Below are positions 43,858 through 51,829 of a stretch of DNA of 64,000 bases, piece by piece. Origin of the DNA: Bradyrhizobium sp. NFR13. GTDB taxonomy: Bacteria > Pseudomonadota > Alphaproteobacteria > Rhizobiales > Xanthobacteraceae. The notes under the pieces are model-generated. The model made no database searches, was not told the DNA's origin, and saw only the letters and a program-made list of their open reading frames with translations. The stretch covers positions 186,001-250,000 of the forward strand of contig NZ_FOTP01000004.1 in NCBI RefSeq assembly GCF_900114605.1, in the 5' to 3' direction. The position numbers and the translations under genes were made by a program. The first letter of the stretch is position 1. Each line of letters begins with the position of its first letter.

Positions 43858-44675
43858 GTCGGCACCCGGTTGAAGATGATGTCGCGGATCTGGTTCTTGA
43901 TCTCCTGGAAACGCGGCAGCTTCACCGTGTCGGCATTGCGCGGGCGGGGCAGGTCGATACTGATGTCGGCGCGGATGGTGCCGGGGCGCTCCGACATGAT
44001 CAGCACGCGGTCGCCGAGCAGGATCGCTTCCTCGATGTCATGGGTGATCAGCAGCGCGGCGCGGCCGAGCTCCTGCCAGAGGCGCGAGAGTTCGAGCGAC
44101 AATTCCTCGCGGGTGAGCGCATCGAGCGCACCAAAGGGTTCGTCGAGGAGCAGCAGGCGCGGATCGGAGATCATGGCGCGGCAGAAGGCGGCGCGCTGCT
44201 TCATGCCGCCGGACAGGGCCTGCGGGCGCTGATGGGCGAAATCCTTCAGGCCCGTGAGTGCGAGCAGCTTCAGCGCACGCTCGCGCGCGGCGGCTTTCGG
44301 TAGCGCCAGCACGTCGGCGGGAAGCAATACATTGTCGAGAATGCTCGCCCAGGGAAACAGCACATGTTCCTGAAACACGATGCCGACTTCATGGGACGGA
44401 CCGTCGAGCTTTGTCCCATAGCGCTGCATGGTGCCACTATCAGGCATTTCCAGCCCGGCGACGAGACGCAGCAGCGTGGACTTGCCGCAGCCGGAGGGAC
44501 CGACCACCGAGACGAAACTGCCGGGATCGATGCGCAGGTCGACTGGGCCGAGCGCATGCACGGCTTTGCCGTCGCGCCCGGGATAGGTCTTGGTGGCAGC
44601 CTTGATATCGATCGCCGGGACCACCGCGGCGTCGGGCCGCGATGGTGCAGAGTTGAGCGCGGTGGTCGCGGCCAT
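43854..44675 (-). CDS. SsuB/TauB-type ABC ATPase
   Basis: 273 residues. Walker A GPSGCGKST, Q-loop VFQEHVLFPW, signature LSGGMKQRAAFCRAM, Walker B LLLLDEPFGALD and switch THDIEEA are intact. It overlaps both neighbours by four bases (ATGA at each end), so SBP, ATPase and permease are one coupled operon. Confidence 0.95.
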   Translation of the reverse strand: MAATTALNSAPSRPDAAVVPAIDIKAATKTYPGRDGKAVHALGPVDLRIDPGSFVSVVGPSGCGKSTLLRLVAGLEMPDSGTMQRYGTKLDGPSHEVGIVFQEHVLFPWASILDNVLLPADVLALPKAAARERALKLLALTGLKDFAHQRPQALSGGMKQRAAFCRAMISDPRLLLLDEPFGALDALTREELSLELSRLWQELGRAALLITHDIEEAILLGDRVLIMSERPGTIRADISIDLPRPRNADTVKLPRFQEIKNQIRDIIFNRVPT

Positions 44676-45643
44676 CAGTTGACGAAGCCCGGTGCGTAGA
44701 GATCCTCCGGCTTCACCGGATTCTTCAGCGAGAAATTGCTCGACATGACGTCCACGGTGCTGGCGATGCTCTTCGGCTCGATATGGCCGAGCGCGCCCTT
44801 CACCTCGGCGAGCTCCTTCACGAGCTTCGTCTCGCCTTCGATCACGGCGGGGGAGAGCGCCTTCTCATACTTCGCCATGATGGTGGCGGCTTCGGCCGGA
44901 TTGGCGAAGGCGTCCTTCATGCCCTTGATGGTGGCGCGGACGAAGGCCTTCACCTGATCCGGATTCTTGGCGATCATCTCTTCCGAGGCGATCAGGCCGT
45001 TGCCATAGTAATCCAGCTTGGTGTCGGCATAGTTGATGCGCACCACTTCCTTCGGCGCCACGGCAGCCGCAATCAGCGGCTCGCCCACCGAGAACTGGCA
45101 GATCGCATCCGCGCGGCCATTCGCGAGCAGCGACGGCAGCGCCGAGCCTTCGGCGACGACCCACTTCACCTTGTCGGCATCGATGCCGGCGGCCTTGGCG
45201 AAAGCCGGGAAGAGAAGACGCACCGAGCTCGATGCGGTGTCGGCGACGGTCTTGCCTTCGAGATCCTTCGGCGAATTGATACCGCTGCCTTTCACGGCGA
45301 AGATTGCCTGCGGCGGTTTCGCATAGACCACCGAGACCAGCTTCACCGGCACGCCGTCATTGCCGCGCGCCAGCACCAGCGAACCGGCGTCGGCGAAGCC
45401 GAAGGTGGCGACGCCGGCAGCAACCTTCTTGATCGCGTCGGCCGAGCCCTGACCGCGCACGAAGTTCACGTCGAAGCCTTCGGCTTTGTAGTAGCCCTTC
45501 TCGCGGGCAACGTAGAAATAGGCGTGGCGGCCGTTGAAGCCGAAATCGGTGATGAAATTGATCTCGGCCGCGTCAGCGGCGGAGACGCCGACTGTTGCCA
45601 GGGTCGCGAGCAGGGCGGCGGTAAGGCGAGCGCGGAATTTCAT
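44675..45643 (-). CDS. NMT1/THI5-like (SsuA-type) substrate-binding protein
   Basis: 322 residues from the ATG at 45643 with AAGG upstream; 25 more codons are open. A Sec signal (LTAALLATLATVGVSAADAA) precedes INFITDFGFNGRHAYFYVAR, KGYYKAEGFDVNFVRGQGS and AAGVATFGFADAGSLVLAR. The pattern is that of binding proteins for thiamine-pyrimidine precursors, taurine, and aromatic sulfonates or carboxylates. Given the NicC-like hydroxylase divergent from it, a nitrogen-containing ring compound is a plausible ligand. Confidence 0.92.
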   Translation of the reverse strand: MKFRARLTAALLATLATVGVSAADAAEINFITDFGFNGRHAYFYVAREKGYYKAEGFDVNFVRGQGSADAIKKVAAGVATFGFADAGSLVLARGNDGVPVKLVSVVYAKPPQAIFAVKGSGINSPKDLEGKTVADTASSSVRLLFPAFAKAAGIDADKVKWVVAEGSALPSLLANGRADAICQFSVGEPLIAAAVAPKEVVRINYADTKLDYYGNGLIASEEMIAKNPDQVKAFVRATIKGMKDAFANPAEAATIMAKYEKALSPAVIEGETKLVKELAEVKGALGHIEPKSIASTVDVMSSNFSLKNPVKPEDLYAPGFVN

Positions 45644-45940
45644 GATCTGACCTTCAGTGGCGGATGGGGAGGAGGCCGGCATTCGGTGCGCGAGCGGCGC
45701 ATCCAAATTCGTTCGCAATCGAATAAATGCTAAGGGTGGCTTTGACGAAGATCAACGGCGGTGCTGCCCAAAAATCCATCAAGATCTGCAAAACTCCGCG
45801 CAAAATCCGCGCATCCGGCTCGTTTCCAGGGCGCTGATGGCCGTTGCTTGACAGGTGCGATCTGCCCGTTCTAAGCGAAATCGTTAGCTATCGAACAATC
45901 TGGCGCCGGATGCTGTGGCGCCGCTGGAACGAGGTGGGAG

Positions 45941-47101
45941 ATGGATCGCGGAACACGGATCGCCGTTCTCGGCGCGGGTCTCGCCGGATTGACGGTGGCG
46001 GGGCTGCTGCAGCGCGCCGGCTTCCCGGTTGCGGTCTATGAGCAGTCGCCGAGTTTTTCGCGCATCGGCGCCGGCATCATTCTGGGCGCCAACGTTTCCA
46101 AGGTGCTGCGCCGGCTCGATCTGGAAGACGCCTTCGCCTCCACAGGCATTCGCCCCGATGCGTTTCTCAGCCGCGCTTGGGATACGGGCGAGCAACTCTA
46201 CAGGCTCGATTTCGACGCCGACTGCGAAGCGCGTTTCGGTGGCCCCTTTGTCAACATCCACCGCGCCGACCTGCATCAGTTGCTGCAGCGGCCGCTTGCC
46301 CACGGCACGATCCGTTTCAATCACAAGCTCGCCGGCATCGACGAGCGCGGCGATGGCCTCACGCTTCATTTCGAGAACGGCACAAGCGCGGAAGCCGATA
46401 TCGCCATCGGCGCTGACGGTATTCGCTCCATCACCCGCGAACTCATCCTTGGCGCGGAAGAGCCGCGCTTCATCGGGCGTTCTGCACCGCGCGCTGTGTT
46501 TCCGGCCAGCCGCATCAAGGGTGACCCTATCGACGACTGTACCAAGTGGTGGGCGCCGGATCGGCATACGCTCGCCTACTACATGACGCCCGACCGCCAG
46601 GAAGTCTATGTGATGGCGGCGCTGCCGAAAGAGAGCTGGGACGGCGACGGCTCGCCGGTGAAGGGCGACCGCGATGAATTCATCGCCGCGTTCGATGACG
46701 CGCATCCCGACCTGAAGCGCGCAGTGGAAGCCGCCGAAGACGTCACCGTCTGGCCGATCTATGATCGTCCGCGCAATGACACCTGGTACAAGGGCCGCGT
46801 GGTGCTGATGGGCGATGCCTGCCACGCGGTGCGTCCGTTCATGGCGGCCGGCGGCTCGGCGGCCATCGAGGATGCCGCGATCCTCAGCCGCTGCATCGCC
46901 GAGTTCGGCGATCCCGCCACGGCCTTCGCGCGTTACACGATGATCCGCATTCCGCGCGTTGCGGATATCCAGCAGATCTCCATCGCCAATTCGTGGATGC
47001 ATGGGCCGACCGAAACCGACTGGTTCTTCGGTTATGATGCCTGCACCATCCCGCTCGACCGAGCCATTCCGGAGGCCCTATGTCCGAATTTGCAGCGATG
47101 A
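45941..47101 (+). CDS. FAD-dependent aromatic hydroxylase, NicC-like
   Basis: 386 residues of the class A flavoprotein monooxygenases. FAD motifs GAGLAG (11-16), IGADGIRS (mid-chain) and VVLMGDACHAVRPFMAAGGS (about 288). It resembles 6-hydroxynicotinate 3-monooxygenase NicC throughout: EQSPSFSRIGAGIILGANV, KWWAPDRHTLAYYMT, FFGYDAC near the C-terminus. It would hydroxylate a hydroxylated ring acid using NADH and O2, with decarboxylation if NicC-like. GAGGTGGGAG precedes the ATG. The next gene overlaps by 22 bases. Confidence 0.85.
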   Translation: MDRGTRIAVLGAGLAGLTVAGLLQRAGFPVAVYEQSPSFSRIGAGIILGANVSKVLRRLDLEDAFASTGIRPDAFLSRAWDTGEQLYRLDFDADCEARFGGPFVNIHRADLHQLLQRPLAHGTIRFNHKLAGIDERGDGLTLHFENGTSAEADIAIGADGIRSITRELILGAEEPRFIGRSAPRAVFPASRIKGDPIDDCTKWWAPDRHTLAYYMTPDRQEVYVMAALPKESWDGDGSPVKGDRDEFIAAFDDAHPDLKRAVEAAEDVTVWPIYDRPRNDTWYKGRVVLMGDACHAVRPFMAAGGSAAIEDAAILSRCIAEFGDPATAFARYTMIRIPRVADIQQISIANSWMHGPTETDWFFGYDACTIPLDRAIPEALCPNLQR

Positions 47102-48030
47102 AGCCCGGCGACATCCGCCCCGATGCGATGATCGCACGCGATCTCGTCGGCTATGGCGCGACGTCACCCGATCCGAAATGGCCTGACGGCGCGAAGATCG
47201 CGGTGAGTATCAGCCTGAATATCGAAGGCGGCGGCGAGTCGACGCTGGCCAATGGCGATGCCGTCTCCGAAGGCATGCTCAACGATATCGGCGTGCCGAC
47301 AAAAGAAGGCGTGCGCGTTCCATTGGTGGAATCCGTGTTCGAATATGGCAGCCGTCGTGGCGCCTGGCGCATTCTCGATGTCCTCGATCGTTTCAAGGTG
47401 CCGGTGAGTATCCTCGGCGTCGCGCGGGCGATGGAGCAGAATCCGGAGCTGGCGAAGGCCTGCGTCGCGCGCGGCCACGAGATGGTCAGCCACGGCTATC
47501 GCTGGATCGACTATTGCGATGTGGGTGAAGCGACCGAGCGTGCGCATATCCGCAAGGCCATCGAGATACTCACCGAGCTGACCGGTAGCCGTCCGCTCGG
47601 CTGGATGACCGGTCGCCCCGGCCCGAACACGCGGCGCCTGCTCGCCGAGGAGAGCGGTTTTCTCTATGACCGCGACTCGCTCGCCGACGAGCTGCCCTAT
47701 TGGGTGAAGACCGAACACGGCCCGTTTCTCGTCGTGCCGTATTCCTATGAAGCCAACGATAATCGCTTCAACGAGAATTCAGGCTTCGCGACCGCCGAGC
47801 AATTCTTCACTTACATGCGCGATGCATTCGACGTGCTGTATGCCGAAGGCGTTGCCGGTGCGCCGAAACTGCTGTCCATCGGTCTGCATGACCGTTTGAT
47901 CGGCCGTCCCGGTCGTATTGGCGGGCTCATCAAGATGCTCGAACATATGAGCGCGCATGATGGCGTATGGTTCTGCCGCGGCATCGATGTCGCGCAGCAT
48001 TGGCGAACGCATTTTCCGCCGAAGCCATGA
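47080..48030 (+). CDS. Polysaccharide-deacetylase family protein (PuuE-like)
   Basis: 316 residues. ARDLVGYGATSPDPKWPDGA, IAVSISLNIEGGGESTLANG, ARGHEMVSHGYRWIDY and GWMTGRPGPNTRRLL follow the PuuE/cofactor-independent allantoinase branch of the NodB fold rather than true chitin deacetylases; the NodB Asp-Asp metal motif is replaced. This branch hydrolyses small amides. Here it is translationally coupled to the NicC-like gene (22-base overlap, perfect GGAGG seven bases... within the upstream gene), so it may hydrolyse an amide or formamide product of ring catabolism. Confidence 0.85.
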   Translation: MSEFAAMKPGDIRPDAMIARDLVGYGATSPDPKWPDGAKIAVSISLNIEGGGESTLANGDAVSEGMLNDIGVPTKEGVRVPLVESVFEYGSRRGAWRILDVLDRFKVPVSILGVARAMEQNPELAKACVARGHEMVSHGYRWIDYCDVGEATERAHIRKAIEILTELTGSRPLGWMTGRPGPNTRRLLAEESGFLYDRDSLADELPYWVKTEHGPFLVVPYSYEANDNRFNENSGFATAEQFFTYMRDAFDVLYAEGVAGAPKLLSIGLHDRLIGRPGRIGGLIKMLEHMSAHDGVWFCRGIDVAQHWRTHFPPKP

Positions 48031-48206
48031 CGCGCCGCTGACGGCCGGGAAATATTCCGACTGATGGCATGTACGCCAGAGGCGGTGTTGCCGCACGTGT
48101 TCTCCGAGCGCCTGTGTGCGTCACTGCTGCTTTGCCTTCGCAGGCCAAGCCGGTCATACTCGACGCACCTGTCCGGAGAGACAGGATCAGCATCGGGAGG
48201 ACGATC

Positions 48207-49205
48207 GTGCGAAACAGCTTGCGTCTGCTCAATCGACGCCAATTCGTTACCGCGGGCGCAGGCGCTGCTGCATTGTTGAGTGCGCCGTCACTCGTCCGCG
48301 CCAATAGCTGGCCGACCAAGCCGATCAAGATTCTTGCCGGCTCCGCAGCCGGCGGCCAGACCGATCAGTTCGCGCGCGTCTATGGCGAATATCTCCAGCG
48401 CGAACTCGGGCAGACCGTGGTGGTGGAGAACAAGGCCGGTGCCGGCGGCGCCGTTGCGGCGATGGAGCTGAAGCGCTCCGATCCCGACGGTCACACGCTG
48501 ATGGTCTGCAACACCACCGCCTATATGCTCAATCCCGTCCTCATCAAGGACATCAAGTACAGTGTCCCGCAGGATTTCACGTGGGTCGCGGTGATGCCGG
48601 GCGGAAGCCTGTCGCTGCTGGTGAGCGAAAAGATCGGCGCAAAGACGCTCAAGGACTTCATCGATTATGCGCGCAAGACCGAGAAGGTGAATGTCGGTAC
48701 ATATGCTGCCGGCTCCTTCGCGCATATGGTTATCATCGAGCTCAACAAGCAGTATGGGCTGAAGATGGAGGCTGTGCATTATCGCGGCGAGGCGCCGATG
48801 TGGCAGGATCTCGCCGGCGGCTCCATCGATGCCGGCTTCGGCAGCTACGCTGCGGCGCAGCCGGTGCTGCAAACCGGGAAAGCGCGCCCCGTTGCGGTGT
48901 CGCGCCGCCGGATCAAGGATCTGCCCGACGTCGCGACATTCGTCGAACAGGGCGCAACGTCGCGCGCGCATAGCCTTTTGACCTTTCAGGGATGCGTGGC
49001 CCCGGCGAAGACTCCGCCGGAGATCGTCGCAAAACTGTCCACGCTGTTCGTTGGCGCCATCAAGAGCGATCGCGTGCGTGAATTCCTCAAGAGCCAGGGT
49101 ATCGATGAGGGCCCGATGACGCAGGAAGCGAGCCAGGCGCTCTATAACGAAGAGGCGCCGATCTGGGCCGAACTCGCCGCGGGTCTGGGACCGCAGCCGC
49201 AGTAG
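48207..49205 (+). CDS. Bug-family solute-binding protein with Tat-like signal
   Basis: 332 residues from a GTG at 48207, seven bases after GGGAGG; the frame is open from 48069. NRRQFVTAGAGAAALLSAP is a twin-arginine-type signal. WPTKPIKILAGSAAGGQTDQ, VVENKAGAGGAVAAMELK and RSDPDGHTLMVCNTTAYML identify the Bug family. No TctAB genes lie beside it. Its position behind the hydroxylase/deacetylase pair suggests recognition of the same carboxylate. Confidence 0.92.
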   Translation: MRNSLRLLNRRQFVTAGAGAAALLSAPSLVRANSWPTKPIKILAGSAAGGQTDQFARVYGEYLQRELGQTVVVENKAGAGGAVAAMELKRSDPDGHTLMVCNTTAYMLNPVLIKDIKYSVPQDFTWVAVMPGGSLSLLVSEKIGAKTLKDFIDYARKTEKVNVGTYAAGSFAHMVIIELNKQYGLKMEAVHYRGEAPMWQDLAGGSIDAGFGSYAAAQPVLQTGKARPVAVSRRRIKDLPDVATFVEQGATSRAHSLLTFQGCVAPAKTPPEIVAKLSTLFVGAIKSDRVREFLKSQGIDEGPMTQEASQALYNEEAPIWAELAAGLGPQPQ

Positions 49206-49225
49206 TCGGGTCGCGGCCTCGCACT

Positions 49226-49389
49226 CGTCATTCCGGGGGCGTTGCCCCCACTGTCATTCCGGGGCGCGGCCGGCACTTGCCGGACGCGAACCCGGAATCC
49301 CGGAGTGTTTGGCTCTACGGAGACTCCAACGTTGAGATTCCGGGTTCAGTCCTGTCGCCTTCGGCGCCGGTCCTGCCCCGGAATGACGA
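49226..49389. repeat. Intergenic inverted repeat, family A copy 6, with a doubled left end
   Basis: The left terminus CGTCATTCCGGGG appears at 49226 and GTCATTCCGGGGCG again at 49253, the first followed by a short hairpin (GGGGGCGTTGCCCCC). The right arm is GCCCCGGAATGACGA, with inner GAACCCGGAATCCCG and GAGATTCCGGGTTC. This suggests one element inserted into, or recombined with, the end of another. Confidence 0.85.
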
Positions 49390-49442
49390 GTGTGGGGCGG
49401 GCGCGAATACAGCGCCGCCAAAACATTTTTTCCTATCTTCTG

Positions 49443-49470
49443 TTGACAATATCCCCACTTTGATTATATT
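49443..49470 (+). promoter_or_regulatory. Near-consensus sigma-70 promoter
   Basis: TTGACA (49443-49448), a 16-base spacer, then TATATT (49465-49470). Both hexamers are within one base of consensus, rare in such GC-rich DNA. Start predicted near 49477, almost at the first base of a strong hairpin. Confidence 0.6.
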
Positions 49471-49714
49471 CCCCTTCGTCCTGCCCCACCGAGAGGGGCG
49501 ATCGCGATCGTCACGTTCGCGGGGCAGGGTGCGGTGGACGCCGGAGATGCGGCGTTACGCGGTTCATGGGTGACGTCTGTCTTCGGGCAGGACGGATCTG
49601 CGCCAGCACTGCCACTGGCAAGGACACGGCCGACCCTGGGATGGAAAGATCCCTGGACAGTGTGACGGACGACCAAATCGAAATGCGTCCGGCTTAAGTG
49701 CTTTGCGGCTACCC

Positions 49715-49742
49715 TGTCCCTCCGCCCTGGGACACTAATTTT
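49715..49742 (+). terminator. Possible rho-independent terminator
   Basis: TGTCCC and GGGACA form a six-base-pair stem with an eight-base loop, followed by CTAATTTT. Weak, but it would end a transcript of about 265 bases from the promoter at 49443. Confidence 0.35.
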
Positions 49743-49746
49743 GGTG

Positions 49747-49839
49747 ATGGGACCGTTCGCCATGGCAGATGTGCAGGCAACCGAAAAAACACCGCAGGCG
49801 GAACGTCGGGCACTTGCTCGGCGCCTCCGAAAGTCCTGA
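49747..49839 (+). CDS. Possible 30-residue peptide
   Basis: ATG to TGA, 30 codons, with a second in-frame ATG at 49762. The translation from that ATG (MADVQATEKTPQ, then AERRALARRLRKS) is helix-prone and charged, more protein-like than other frames nearby. No good ribosome site is visible. It could be a leader or stray peptide, or the remnant of a larger gene. Confidence 0.2.
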   Translation: MGPFAMADVQATEKTPQAERRALARRLRKS

Positions 49840-50072
49840 TGCACTCTAATTGCGGAAGACCGCATTCGCATCAGGCCCAAGGGTGCAACGGGCACCCGGC
49901 GTTCCGCACGCCCTCTCAACAGAGGGTGGGAATGCGACAGACGACGGCGCCCCCGCGCCGCAAACAACAGGGGTGATGACGCATGTCTGATGCTCCAACG
50001 CACATCATTTCCCTCGCGGCTTCTTATTGCTAGACTCATTCCAAAGAAGAGAACAACTGCGAGGAAATCCCG

Positions 50073-51596
50073 ATGGCTCCATCTCCCGTCATTCGTCTGC
50101 ACGACAACGACGCCATATTGATCGCGCGCACCACGCTGCTGCCCGGTATCGAGGTGACGACAGGCGTCGTGACGTCGGAGCGCATCCCCGCTGGCCACAA
50201 AGTTGCGATCCGCCCGATCGCCAAGGGCGAGGAAATCCGCCGTTATGGCCAGATCATCGGATTCGCCACGCAGCCGATTGCGCCCGGCCAGCACGTGCAC
50301 ACGCAGAATTGCGGCATGGAGGATTTCGATCGTGACTATGCCTATGGCGTGGACGTCAAGCCGACGCCGAATTTCGATCTGCCGGCGAGCTTCATGGGCA
50401 TCCGCCGCAGTGACGGCCGCGTCGCCACCCGCAATTATATCGGCATCCTGACGTCAGTGAATTGCAGCGCCCATGTGGCCAGCATGGTTGCCGACGTGTT
50501 CAAGAAGAACCCGTTCACCGGCCACAATCCACTGGCCGACTATCCCAATGTCGACGGCGTTGTCGCGCTCACCCACAAGACCGGCTGCGGCATGACGCAG
50601 GACGAACCGCTGACACTGCTCCGGCGCACGCTCGGCGGCTATGCGCGCCACGTAAATTTCTCGCATGTGGTCGTGCTCGGCCTCGGCTGTGAGGTCAACC
50701 AGATCGGCGGCCTGATGCAGGAGCAGAAACTCGCCGGGCGTTTGCGCGAGATGCAGATCCAGGAAATCGGCGGCACGCGCAAGACCACCGAGGCCGGTGT
50801 GGCCTTCGTCAATGAAGTGCTGGCCGATGCAAATAAAGTGACGCGCGAGGAAGTCTCTGCCAGCGAGTTGACAGTGGCCCTGCAATGCGGCGGCTCCGAC
50901 GGCTATTCGGGCATATCAGCCAATCCGGCACTCGGCGCGGCGAGCGATCTCTTGGTGCGCCATGGCGGCACCGTGGTGCTGTCGGAAACGCCGGAGACCT
51001 ATGGCGCCGAACATCTGCTCACGCGCCGCGCAGTGTCGCGCGAGGTCGGCGAGAAACTGGTCGGGCTGATGCGCTGGTGGGACGCCTATTGCGCACGCGA
51101 GGGCGCGGAGATGAACGCCAATCCGAGCCCCGGCAACAAGGCCGGTGGCCTCACGACCATTCTCGAAAAATCTTTGGGCGCCATGGCCAAGGCCGGCTCG
51201 ACCAATCTCGTCGATGTGCTGAACTATGCCGAGACGATCACCAAGAAGGGTTTTGTGTTCATGGACACGCCCGGCTACGACCCCGTCGCCGCGACTGGGC
51301 AGGTTGCCGGCGGCGCCAATCTCGTCTGCTTCACCACGGGCCGCGGTAGCGTGTTCGGCTGCAAGCCGGCACCATCGATCAAGCTCGCCACCAACACGCC
51401 GATGTTCAAGCGGATGGAAGAGGACATGGACATCAATTGCGGCACCATCCTCGATGGCGACGAGACGGTGCAGGAATGCGGCCAGCGTATTTTCGAACTG
51501 ATGCTCAAGACTGCGTCCGGCGCGCCGACCAAGAGCGAAAGCTTCGATTTCGGCGGCGCGGAGTTCGCGCCATGGGTCCTCGGCGCGACGATGTGA
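50073..51596 (+). CDS. UxaA-family dehydratase (altronate/galactarate-type)
   Basis: 507 residues. The N-terminal about 95 residues form a SAF domain (RIPAGHKVAIRPIAKGEEI, YGQIIGFATQPIAPGQHVH). The C-terminal part has GIRRSDGRVATRNYIGILTS, ALTHKTGCGMTQDEP, VVLGLGCEVNQIGGL and ALQCGGSDGYSGISANPALG, which hold the cysteines and histidines of the Fe-dependent altronate/D-galactarate dehydratase site. It dehydrates a sugar acid to a 2-keto-3-deoxy acid. SAF and catalytic parts are fused here, as in UxaA. The ribosome site is GCGAGGAAATCCCG. No uronate isomerase or reductase is adjacent, so the substrate stays open. Confidence 0.92.
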   Translation: MAPSPVIRLHDNDAILIARTTLLPGIEVTTGVVTSERIPAGHKVAIRPIAKGEEIRRYGQIIGFATQPIAPGQHVHTQNCGMEDFDRDYAYGVDVKPTPNFDLPASFMGIRRSDGRVATRNYIGILTSVNCSAHVASMVADVFKKNPFTGHNPLADYPNVDGVVALTHKTGCGMTQDEPLTLLRRTLGGYARHVNFSHVVVLGLGCEVNQIGGLMQEQKLAGRLREMQIQEIGGTRKTTEAGVAFVNEVLADANKVTREEVSASELTVALQCGGSDGYSGISANPALGAASDLLVRHGGTVVLSETPETYGAEHLLTRRAVSREVGEKLVGLMRWWDAYCAREGAEMNANPSPGNKAGGLTTILEKSLGAMAKAGSTNLVDVLNYAETITKKGFVFMDTPGYDPVAATGQVAGGANLVCFTTGRGSVFGCKPAPSIKLATNTPMFKRMEEDMDINCGTILDGDETVQECGQRIFELMLKTASGAPTKSESFDFGGAEFAPWVLGATM

Positions 51597-51607
51597 GGGG
51601 ACCGCTG

Positions 51608-51720
51608 CTCCGTCCTCATTCTGAGGAGCGGCGCACTTGCGCCGCGTCTCGAAGGATGGCCCAGCACTCCGATTCATGGTTCGAGACGCGCGCCAAGCGG
51701 CGCGCTCCTCACCATGAGGG
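51608..51720. repeat. Intergenic inverted repeat, family C copy 2
   Basis: CTCCGTCCTCATTCTGAGG at the left, GCGCTCCTCACCATGAGG at the right, with inner CGCGTCTCGAAGGATGG and ATGGTTCGAGACGCGCG arms that are inverted copies. Same order as copy 1 at 6573. Confidence 0.85.
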
Positions 51721-51829
51721 CTGAGTTAGGTGAAGCGCCCCCAATCGAGGCACATCGTGCCCGTTGTTAGAGCTTGATCCCTGGCACCTCCGGTGTTCTG
51801 CTTAAAAAAGCTGCTGGAGTTGCGCCACT

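Larger units (their letters stand above)
49390..50072 (+). other. 683-base intergenic region: promoter, hairpins, no convincing gene
   Basis: A near-consensus sigma-70 promoter (49443-49470) is followed by a long hairpin arm pair CCTGCCCC/GGGGCAGG (49480-49528) enclosing the palindrome CGATCGCGATCG. A stem TGTCCC/GGGACA at 49715-49734 runs into CTAATTTT. Further stems follow: GGGTGC/GCACCC and CCCTC/GAGGG around 49885-49930. Open frames here (for example 49464-50300 on the minus strand) have Arg/Ser/Ala-rich, low-quality translations. The contents fit a structured RNA or a long leader of the UxaA-family gene, or a dispersed non-coding element. Confidence 0.55.

Noticed and set aside
19411-49389. 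Repeats as a CRISPR array
   Set aside because: Copies are kilobases apart, inverted rather than direct, and without regular spacers or cas genes.
49464-50300. 278-codon minus-strand frame in the long intergenic region
   Set aside because: Composition Arg/Ala/Ser-rich, overlaps the start of the UxaA-family gene, no domain; treated as non-coding.
51780-51800. TGGCAC-containing sigma-54-like promoter before the transglutaminase gene
   Set aside because: The GC element at the required 10-base distance is missing.
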